Below are positions 23,887 to 30,567 of a DNA stretch of 46,008 nucleotides, in pieces. The stretch is taken from contig JAEYGD010000271.1 in assembly GCA_023402505.1 (NCBI GenBank), positions 1 through 46,008 on the forward strand. Reading direction: 5' to 3'. Each line of letters starts with the position of its first letter. The first letter of the stretch is position 1. The position numbers and the translations under genes were made by a program. Below the pieces are notes generated by a model, which had not been told where the DNA came from, ran no database searches, and saw only the letters and a list, made by a program, of their open reading frames with translations. The DNA comes from Actinomycetes bacterium. Lineage in GTDB: Bacteria > Actinomycetota > Actinomycetes > Mycobacteriales > Micromonosporaceae.

Positions 23887-25245
23887 GTGAGAAGAAAACT
23901 GCTGCTCGGCCTCGCCGCGTCGCTGTCCACGGCGCTGGCCGCGGCCGGCCTGGTGGTCCCCACGCTCGGGCCCGCGTACGCGGCGTCGCTGACCGAGGTG
24001 ACCAGCTTCGGCGACAACCCGGGCCGGATGCGCATGCACATCTACGTGCCCGACACCCGCCCGGCCCGGCCCGCGACGGTCGTGGCCATGCACGGCTGCG
24101 GCGGGTCGGGCCCGGGCTTCCACTCCGGCAGCGAGTTCGCCGCCTTGGCCGACCGCTACGGGTTCATCGTGATCTACCCGACCGCGACCCAGCAGGCCGG
24201 CTTCGGCAACTGCTTCGACGTCTGGTCCGACGCCGCCAAGCGCCGGGGCGGTGGCAGCGACCCGGTGTCGATCGCCTCCATGATCCGCTACGCGCAGCAG
24301 CAGTACGCCGCGGACCCCGACCGGACCTACGCCACCGGCAGTTCGTCCGGCGGCATGATGACCAACCACCTGATGGCCCTCTATCCCGACGTGTTCAAGG
24401 CCGGCGCCGCCTTCATGGGCGTGCCCTACAACTGCTTCGCCGGCGCCGCGGACTTCCCGCCGGGCAGCAGCCAGTGCACCGGCGGGAACATGAACCGCAC
24501 CCCGCAGCAGTGGGGCGACGCGGTCCGTCAGGCCTACCCCGGCTACTCCGGCCCACGCCCGCGGGTGCAGCTGTGGCACGGCACCAACGACACCCTCGTA
24601 CCGCACCAGCTCCTGCAGGAAACGATCGAGCAGTGGACCAACGTGTTCGGGCTCAGCCAGACACCCACCTCCACCGACACTCCACAGCCGAACTGGAACC
24701 GGCGCCGGTACGCCGACACCAGCGGCACCGTCCAGGTGGAGGCGTACAGCATCCAGGGTGCCGGGCACAGCCTGCCCGCCGCTGGCATGGCCGCGTCCGC
24801 CGTCGAGTTCTTCGGCCTGACCAACCCGTCGAACCCGACCACGCCGCCCGGTCCGACCGTCTCGCCGAGCCCGACGGCCTCACCGAGCCCGACGGTCTCG
24901 CCGAGCCCGACCGTTCCCCCGGGTTCCGGCGCCTGTCGGGTGGCCGTCGCCGTCAACGCGTGGAACAACGGCCTGACCGAGAACATCACCATCACCAACA
25001 CCGGCGCGAGCGCCGTCAACGGCTGGTCCCTGGTGTTCACCCTGCCCGGTGGGCAGAACATCACCTCGGGCTGGAACGCCTCCTACTCCCCCACCTCCGG
25101 TCAGGTGACGGCCCGCAACCTCGGCTACAACGCGGCCATCCCCGTCAACGGTTCGATCACCATCGGCTTCCAGGCGACGCACACCGGCAACGCCGCCAGG
25201 CCGACGGCGTTCACCCTCAACGGCGCCTCCTGCACGGTGGCCTGA
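23887..25245 (+). CDS. Exported CE1/PHB-depolymerase-like esterase with C-terminal CBM2
   Basis: This 452-aa enzyme has a signal peptide (RRKLLLGLAASLSTALAAAG, cleavage near AYAAS at ~33) and an alpha/beta-hydrolase domain of the PHB-depolymerase/acetylxylan-feruloyl esterase type. The catalytic triad is Ser153 in GSSSGG, Asp235 in GTNDTLVP and His294 in GAGHSLP. A Pro/Ser/Thr linker follows at ~313-348, built from near-identical 18-base DNA repeats (24856-24915), and then a CBM2 cellulose/xylan-binding domain closed by Cys residues near both ends. It probably removes acetyl or feruloyl groups from xylan. GTG at 23887 follows AAGGAG by 9 bases and directly begins the signal peptide. It heads a plus-strand run with the GH10 and GH127 genes. 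Confidence 0.88.
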   Translation: MRRKLLLGLAASLSTALAAAGLVVPTLGPAYAASLTEVTSFGDNPGRMRMHIYVPDTRPARPATVVAMHGCGGSGPGFHSGSEFAALADRYGFIVIYPTATQQAGFGNCFDVWSDAAKRRGGGSDPVSIASMIRYAQQQYAADPDRTYATGSSSGGMMTNHLMALYPDVFKAGAAFMGVPYNCFAGAADFPPGSSQCTGGNMNRTPQQWGDAVRQAYPGYSGPRPRVQLWHGTNDTLVPHQLLQETIEQWTNVFGLSQTPTSTDTPQPNWNRRRYADTSGTVQVEAYSIQGAGHSLPAAGMAASAVEFFGLTNPSNPTTPPGPTVSPSPTASPSPTVSPSPTVPPGSGACRVAVAVNAWNNGLTENITITNTGASAVNGWSLVFTLPGGQNITSGWNASYSPTSGQVTARNLGYNAAIPVNGSITIGFQATHTGNAARPTAFTLNGASCTVA

Positions 25246-25255
25246 CACCGCTGTT

Positions 25256-25291
25256 CCGGGGACGGCCCACGCGCCGGTGAGCCGTCCCCGG
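25256..25291. terminator. Perfect 11-bp hairpin after the esterase gene
   Basis: CCGGGGACGGC (25256-25266) and GCCGTCCCCGG (25281-25291) pair exactly around a 14-base loop, starting 10 bases after the stop. It suggests that the esterase is transcribed separately from the xylanase gene, which has its own operator-like site. Confidence 0.65.
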
Positions 25292-25378
25292 GCACCCGGC
25301 GACCGGCGTCCGCCCGGGACCGCGGCAGCGGGAAACTCTTGATGCTGGCGAGACCTTCTGGCAATGTGACCGACATCG

Positions 25379-25394
25379 ATGTTAGCGCTCCCAT
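25379..25394. promoter_or_regulatory. LacI-family-like operator upstream of the GH10 xylanase gene
   Basis: ATGTTAGCGCTCCCAT matches the palindromic ATGTTAGCGCTAACAT type at 14 of 16 positions. It lies 95 bases before the xylanase start. A second inverted repeat, CGCGT-TAAC-ACGCG at 25439-25452, lies 36 bases before the start. The expected role is repression relieved by xylo- or arabino-oligosaccharides; the repressor gene is not in the window. Confidence 0.6.
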
Positions 25395-25488
25395 AGCCGA
25401 TCTCTGAGGTCCAGGCACTGACGGACCTACTTCGGTTCCGCGTTAACACGCGTGGTTACGACCGTCCCGCCACCTTCTGGGAGCCACC

Positions 25489-26964
25489 GTGACACCACCC
25501 CGACCGCACCGGCACCGCCGGTCCCGACCGAGGCGCGCGCTCCTCGCGCTGCTCTCCGTCCTCGCCCTGTTCACCACCCTGATCGCCCCGACCGGTCCGG
25601 CCAGCGCCGGCACGACCCTCGGGACGTCGGCCGCGGAGAAGGGCCGCTACTTCGGTGCCGCCGTCGCGGCGCACCGCCTCTCCGACAGCCAGTACGTCAC
25701 CATCCTCAACCGCGAGTTCAACTCGGTCGTCGCCGAGAACGAGATGAAATGGGACGCCACCGAACCCCAGCAGGGCGTCTTCACCTTCGGCAACGGTGAC
25801 CGCATCCTCAACCACGCCCAGTCCCGCGGCATGTCGGTGCGCGGGCACACCCTGCTGTGGCACGCCCAGCAGCCCGGATGGGCACAGAACCTCTCCGGCG
25901 GCGCACTCCGCAACGCCGCGATCAACCACGTCACCCGGGTGGCGGGCTACTACCGTGGCAAGATCCACTCTTGGGACGTGGTGAACGAAGCCTTCGCCGA
26001 CGGCGGCAGCGGCGCCCGGCGCGACTCCAACCTCCAGCGCACCGGCAACGACTGGATCGAAGCCGCCTTCCGCGCCGCCCGCGCCGCCGATTCCGGCGCC
26101 CGGCTCTGCTACAACGACTACAACACCGACGGCGTCAACGCGAAGTCCACCGCCGTCTACAACATGGTCCGGGACTTCAAGGCCCGCGGCGTACCCATCG
26201 ACTGCGTCGGCTTCCAGTCCCACCTGGGCACCACCCTGCCCGGCGACTACCAGGCCAACCTGCAGCGCTTCGCCGATCTCGGCGTCGAGGTCCAGATCAC
26301 CGAACTCGACGTCGCGCAGGGCGCCAACCAGGCCAGCATCTACGCCGCCGTCACGCGTGCCTGCCTGGCCGTCGCCCGCTGCACCGGAATCACCGTCTGG
26401 GGAGTCCGCGACAGCGACTCCTGGCGCAGCGACAACCCACTGCTCTTCGACGCCGGCGGCAACAAGAAGCCCGCGTACACCGCGACCCTGGACGCCCTCA
26501 ACGCCGGCGGGACGGGCAACCCGGGCCCGATCGACACCGGTGCGTGGTATGTGCTGGTGAACCGTAACAGCGGCAAGGCGTTGGACCTGTACGCCTCGGC
26601 GACCGCCGACGGTGCCCGGATCAGTCAGTGGACCCGTCACGGCGGGGCGAACCAGCAGTGGCAGTTCGTGGACTCCGGCGGTGGCTACTACCGGCTGAAG
26701 TCCCGGCACTCGGGCAAGGTCCTGGACGTGTACAACTGGTCGACCGCCGACGGCGGGGCGATCGTGCAGTGGAGCGATCACAACGGCGCCAACCAGCAGT
26801 TCCGGTTGGCCGACTCCGACGGCGGCCACGTCCGGCTGATCAGCCGGCACAGCAACAAGGTCGTCGAGGTCCAGGGCGCCGCCACCACCGACGGCGCCGC
26901 GATCGTGCAGTACACCGACTGGAACGGCCCCAACCAGCAATGGCAACTCGTCCGCGTCGGCTGA
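25489..26964 (+). CDS. Exported GH10 endo-1,4-beta-xylanase with C-terminal CBM13 module
   Basis: This 491-aa enzyme hydrolyses internal beta-1,4 linkages of xylan. The signal peptide (ALLALLSVLALFTTLIAPTG) ends near ASAGT at ~41. The GH10 barrel spans ~45-345: FNSVVAENEMKWDATEPQQG, RGHTLLWH, acid/base Glu167 in WDVVNEAF, nucleophile Glu272 in VQITELDV, and TVWGVRDSDSWR. A Gly/Pro linker leads to a ricin-type CBM13 at 349-491 with QQWQF, NQQFRL and NQQWQL repeats. GTG at 25489 follows a GGGAG site and begins a basic n-region typical of a signal peptide. An operator-like palindrome lies upstream, and the GH127 gene follows after 127 bases, possibly co-transcribed. Confidence 0.95.
   Translation: MTPPRPHRHRRSRPRRALLALLSVLALFTTLIAPTGPASAGTTLGTSAAEKGRYFGAAVAAHRLSDSQYVTILNREFNSVVAENEMKWDATEPQQGVFTFGNGDRILNHAQSRGMSVRGHTLLWHAQQPGWAQNLSGGALRNAAINHVTRVAGYYRGKIHSWDVVNEAFADGGSGARRDSNLQRTGNDWIEAAFRAARAADSGARLCYNDYNTDGVNAKSTAVYNMVRDFKARGVPIDCVGFQSHLGTTLPGDYQANLQRFADLGVEVQITELDVAQGANQASIYAAVTRACLAVARCTGITVWGVRDSDSWRSDNPLLFDAGGNKKPAYTATLDALNAGGTGNPGPIDTGAWYVLVNRNSGKALDLYASATADGARISQWTRHGGANQQWQFVDSGGGYYRLKSRHSGKVLDVYNWSTADGGAIVQWSDHNGANQQFRLADSDGGHVRLISRHSNKVVEVQGAATTDGAAIVQYTDWNGPNQQWQLVRVG
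26533..26961 (+). repeat. CBM13 module of the GH10 gene, inverted near-copy of the one in the GH43 gene
   Basis: This is the second member of the 429-base pair of modules (the other is 19604-20032, minus strand). Both encode exactly 143 residues and end with the shared QQWQLVRVG. In inverted orientation about 6.5 kb apart, they could recombine and flip the GH27-PaaX-esterase segment. Confidence 0.85.
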
Positions 26965-27017
26965 CGTCGCCGTGAGCGGCCGGGTCGACCACCCGCCTAC
27001 GCGCGCTTTCCGGGAAC

Positions 27018-27045
27018 GGGGGTGCCGCCACCTGTGGGCGCCCCC
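27018..27045. terminator. Weak hairpin between the GH10 and GH127 genes
   Basis: GGGGGTGCC (27018-27026) and GGCGCCCCC (27037-27045) pair with one mismatch around a 10-base loop. It may be a terminator or attenuator after the xylanase gene, but the evidence is thin. Confidence 0.3.
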
Positions 27046-27091
27046 GGCCCACCTTGTCGATCGCGATGACGTGCCACCTCCGGAGGCAGTG

Positions 27092-29842
27092 ATGCCCGCT
27101 CCCATCCTCAATCGTCGACTTCTCCTCCGTGCCGCCGGCACGGCAGCCGTCGGTGCCGCGGCCGGGTCCGCCGCCGGGTCCGTCGCCGGGCACGGCCGCG
27201 CCTACGCCGCGCTGCCCCCGGTCCGGCCCGACATCGGTGTGGCCGCGTACGCGTTCGACCCGGGCCAGGTCCGGCTCACCGCCAGCCGATGGCAGGACAA
27301 CCAGAACCGCACGCTGACGTACCTGCGGTTCGTGGACGTCAACCGGCTGCTCTACAACTTCCGCGCCAACCACCGCCTCACCACCGCCGGTGCCACACCG
27401 ACCGGCGGCTGGGACGCGCCGACCTTCCCGTTCCGCACCCACATCCAGGGGCACTTCCTGACCGCGTGGGCGCACGCCTGGGCGGTGCTCGGCGACACCA
27501 CCTGCCGGGACAAGGCGAACCACATGGTGGCCGAGCTGGCGAAGTGCCAGGCCAACAACCCCGCCGCGGGTTTCGCCGCCGGCTACCTGTCCGGCTTCCC
27601 CGAGTCCGACTTCGCCGCCCTCGAGGCGCGGACGCTGAGCAACGGCAACGTCCCCTACTACTGCGTCCACAAGACGCTCGCCGGGCTGCTCGACGTGTGG
27701 CGTCTGATCGGCAACACCCAGGCCCGCGACGTCCTGTTGGCGCTCGCCGGCTGGGTCGACTGGCGCACCGGCCGGCTCACCACCAGCCAGTTGCAGGCAA
27801 TGCTGGGAACCGAGTTCGGCGGCATGAACGCCGTGCTCACCGACCTGTACCAGCAGACCGGCGACGGCCGGTGGTTGACCGCCGCCCAGCGGTTCGACCA
27901 CGCCGCCGTGTTCAACCCACTCGCGGCGAACCAGGACCAGCTCAACGGACTGCACGCCAACACCCAGGTGCCGAAGTGGATCGGTGCGGCCCGGGAGTTC
28001 AAGGCCACCGGCAGCACCCGCTACCGGGACATCGCCACCAACGCCTGGAACATCACCGTCAACGCGCACACCTACGTGATCGGCGGCAACAGCCAGGCCG
28101 AACACTTCCGGGCGGCCAACGCCATCGCCGGGTACCTGCGCGCCGACACCTGCGAGGCGTGCAACACCTACAACATGCTGAAGCTGACCCGGGAGCTGTG
28201 GCAGCTGGAACCCAGCCGCGCGACGTACTTCGACTTCTACGAGCGTGCGCTGCTCAACCACATGATCGGCCAGCAGAACCCGGCTGACGCCCACGGGCAC
28301 GTCACCTACTTCACGCCGCTGAACCCGGGCGGCCGGCGCGGCGTCGGCCCGGCGTGGGGCGGCGGCACCTGGAGCACCGACTACAACTCGTTCTGGTGCT
28401 GCCAGGGAACCGGGCTGGAGACCAACACCACGCTGGCGGACTCCATCTACTTCCACAACGGCAGCACGCTGACGGTGAACCTGTTCATGCCGTCGGTGCT
28501 CGCCTGGTCGCAGCGCGGGATCACGGTCACGCAGACCACCTCGTACCCGGTCGGCGACACCACCACCCTGACCGTCACCGGATCGGTCGCCGGATCGTGG
28601 ACGATGCGGATCCGGATTCCCGCGTGGACGAGCGGCGCGACCGTCAGCGTCAACGGCACACCGCAGAACATCGCCACGACACCGGGCACCTACGCCGAAC
28701 TGACCCGCTCCTGGGCCGCCGGCGACTCGGTCACGGTCCGGCTGCCGATGCGGGTCGTCATGGCCGCCGCCAACGACAACGGGGCGGTCCAGGCGATCAC
28801 CTACGGCCCGGTGGTGCTGTCCGGCAACTACGGCAACACGCCCTTGAGCGGGCTCCCCGTACTGGACACCGGCTCGATCAGCCGGACCAGCACCGGCGCC
28901 TTGGCGTTCACCGCCCGCGCCGACGGCGCCACCGTCAACCTCGGCCCCTTCCACGACGCCCACGGGCACAACTACACGGTGTACTGGAACGTCAGCGGCG
29001 CCGGGGGTGACGGCGCCAGTTTCCGCCTGGTCAACGCCGCGAGCGGACTGGTGCTCGGCATCCAGAACATGTCGACGGCCGACGGCGGGCTCGCGCTCCA
29101 GTGGGGCGACACCGGCACCGCCGACCACGACTGGCAGATCCTGGTCGACGGGTCGGCGATCCGGCTGCGCAACGTCAACAGCGGCAAGGTGCTCGGGGTG
29201 GAGAACATGTCCACGGCCGACAACGCCCGGATCCTGCAGTGGTCGGACAACGGCACCGCGGACCACCTCTGGGTGGTCGTCGACGTCGGCGACGGGACGC
29301 ACAAACTGCGCAACGTGCACAGCGGCAAACTTCTCGCCATCGCCGGTGGCTCCACTAGCCAGGGGGCCCAGGCGGTGCAGGACCAGGACAACGGCAGCCC
29401 GGACAACCAGTGGCGGTTCGTACCGAACGGGTCCCGCCGGATCCAGAACCTGGCCAGCGGTCTCGTGCTCGGCGTGCGGGACATGTCCACCGCCGACGGC
29501 GCCCCCGTCATCCAGTGGGGCGACAACGGCACCGCCGACCACCTGTGGAGCGCGATCGTGGACAGCGGCGGCTACCTGCGGCTGCGTAACGCACACAGCG
29601 GCAAGGTGCTCGCCGTCGAGGGCGGCGCCACCGCCGCCGGTGCCCGGATCGTGCAGTGGAACGACAACGGCGCGAACGACCACCGGTGGCGGCTACGCCA
29701 CGGCGGGGCTGGATATTTCCGGGTCCAGTGCGCCAACGGAGGTCGGGTGCTCGGCGTCAGCGGTGGTTCCGGCGCCCAGGGCGCGCAGGTCGTGCTCGGC
29801 ACCGACAGCGGGGCCGCAGACCAGCGCTGGCGGTTCGTCTGA
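27092..29842 (+). CDS. Exported GH127-like beta-L-arabinofuranosidase with two C-terminal CBM13-like modules
   Basis: This 916-aa enzyme has a twin-arginine-like leader (NRRLLLRAAGTAAVGAAAGS, cleavage near AYAA at ~37). The (alpha/alpha)6 catalytic domain of the GH127/DUF1680 family spans about 45-630. Candidate catalytic residues have the same order and nearly the same spacing as in Bifidobacterium HypBA1: acid/base Glu337 (SQAEHF), zinc ligands Glu355 and Cys357 (DTCEACNTYN), and Cys436 (nucleophile) with Cys437 (SFWCCQGTG). It should release beta-L-arabinofuranose. Two CBM13-like modules follow (~639-778 and ~779-916) with repeated DNGTADHLW/TGTADHDW motifs. The ATG at 27092 follows CGGAGG by 6 bases. 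Tat export would suit a folded zinc enzyme. Confidence 0.88.
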   Translation: MPAPILNRRLLLRAAGTAAVGAAAGSAAGSVAGHGRAYAALPPVRPDIGVAAYAFDPGQVRLTASRWQDNQNRTLTYLRFVDVNRLLYNFRANHRLTTAGATPTGGWDAPTFPFRTHIQGHFLTAWAHAWAVLGDTTCRDKANHMVAELAKCQANNPAAGFAAGYLSGFPESDFAALEARTLSNGNVPYYCVHKTLAGLLDVWRLIGNTQARDVLLALAGWVDWRTGRLTTSQLQAMLGTEFGGMNAVLTDLYQQTGDGRWLTAAQRFDHAAVFNPLAANQDQLNGLHANTQVPKWIGAAREFKATGSTRYRDIATNAWNITVNAHTYVIGGNSQAEHFRAANAIAGYLRADTCEACNTYNMLKLTRELWQLEPSRATYFDFYERALLNHMIGQQNPADAHGHVTYFTPLNPGGRRGVGPAWGGGTWSTDYNSFWCCQGTGLETNTTLADSIYFHNGSTLTVNLFMPSVLAWSQRGITVTQTTSYPVGDTTTLTVTGSVAGSWTMRIRIPAWTSGATVSVNGTPQNIATTPGTYAELTRSWAAGDSVTVRLPMRVVMAAANDNGAVQAITYGPVVLSGNYGNTPLSGLPVLDTGSISRTSTGALAFTARADGATVNLGPFHDAHGHNYTVYWNVSGAGGDGASFRLVNAASGLVLGIQNMSTADGGLALQWGDTGTADHDWQILVDGSAIRLRNVNSGKVLGVENMSTADNARILQWSDNGTADHLWVVVDVGDGTHKLRNVHSGKLLAIAGGSTSQGAQAVQDQDNGSPDNQWRFVPNGSRRIQNLASGLVLGVRDMSTADGAPVIQWGDNGTADHLWSAIVDSGGYLRLRNAHSGKVLAVEGGATAAGARIVQWNDNGANDHRWRLRHGGAGYFRVQCANGGRVLGVSGGSGAQGAQVVLGTDSGAADQRWRFV

Positions 29843-30201
29843 CGTACCGGCGAAGGGATCCGGGCGCCGGGCCGTCGTCTCGGCGGCAGCACCCGTACGG
29901 CGGTCAGGTGCCCTCATCCCTCGGCGGTCGCTGCGGGATGAGGGCCTCGGCGCCCCCCGCCGGCCGACGCCCCCGCGCCCATCCGCCTGGACGGTTGGCC
30001 GGCGACCGCCGGCTCGCGGCCCGGGTGCCGCCGCGTGGGGCGGTGCGGCTTCACCGTTCTTTGGTGTTCTTCGATGTCTAGCCGCTGCTGACGGCAACCG
30101 TGACGGCACCCCGAGCGCCAACCATGCCCACTGGCGCACACCGAGGCGACATCAGTACTTGCGGCAACTGGCACCACTCCGATAGAACCTGGCACCCCGA
30201 A
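29843..30201. other. 359-base spacer between the polysaccharide locus and the toxin cassette
   Basis: Apart from the hairpin at 29910-29945, I see no gene with a ribosome site and protein-like composition. From about 30060 the sequence becomes visibly more A/T-rich, continuing into the immunity gene, so the edge of the exchanged toxin/immunity segment may lie here. A short inverted repeat, AACCTG (30186-30191) with CAGGTT (30203-30208), overlaps the immunity stop codon. Confidence 0.4.
29910..29945. terminator. Perfect 11-bp hairpin after the GH127 gene
   Basis: GCCCTCATCCC (29910-29920) and GGGATGAGGGC (29935-29945) pair exactly around a 14-base loop, 68 bases after the stop. It is a probable end of the plus-strand glycosidase transcript. 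Confidence 0.65.
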
Positions 30202-30567
30202 TCAGGTTTCCAACCACTCCATTAGCGTCGCGACTACTTCACCCACCTCATTCGCCCGCCCTCTAACACTGTCAGATTCCAGAAGGAATGGAGGGGCACC
30301 ATTCGGCATTGAATCAATCTGGAACTCCGCGTTCCCGCCCGGGTGGACAATGAACCAAACGTTGTCGTCATCAGCAGCATGGGTAACCAATAGGCGCTCA
30401 ATGCGAATGCCCGGAAATGACCGCCGCAAGGCTGCGAATACCTCATCGATCGGGCCACCGGTCCGGTCGGTAGGCCCCCACGCAATACCTCGCGCCACAG
30501 TGCAAATCCTCTCTGAACCGCGGAAACGTGGCTCGCAACTCTCAGCATCGGGGAGACCCCAATGCAC
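30202..30567 (-). CDS. Putative immunity protein for the Rhs toxin
   Basis: This 121-aa cytoplasmic protein has the size and placement of an immunity protein, directly after the toxin-bearing end of the Rhs gene on the same strand. The core (PIDEVFAALRRSFPGIRIER, DDDNVWFIV, FQIDSMPNGAPPFLLES, VGEVVATLMEWLE) reads as a well-formed alpha/beta domain with acidic patches. I do not recognise a named Imm family. The GTG at 30567 overlaps the last 26 bases of the Rhs gene; a later start such as the GTG in TVARGIAWG is possible because no good ribosome site is visible. Base composition is lower in G+C than the Rhs body. Expected role: bind and neutralise the Rhs C-terminal toxin in the producing cell. 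Confidence 0.7.
   Translation of the reverse strand: MHWGLPDAESCEPRFRGSERICTVARGIAWGPTDRTGGPIDEVFAALRRSFPGIRIERLLVTHAADDDNVWFIVHPGGNAEFQIDSMPNGAPPFLLESDSVRGRANEVGEVVATLMEWLET

Noticed and set aside
24856..24915. Short tandem repeats that could be taken for a CRISPR-like or satellite array
   Set aside because: They encode the Pro/Ser/Thr linker of the esterase (PSPTVSPSP type) and have no spacers.
26840..29683. 947-aa minus-strand open frame opposite the GH127 gene
   Set aside because: It is a shadow of the GH127 frame, whose catalytic Glu and Cys residues are all in place.
30234..30548. 104-aa alternative frame with ATG overlapping the Rhs stop
   Set aside because: Start position is attractive, but the residues lack protein-like patterning, while the 121-aa frame over the same DNA does have it.
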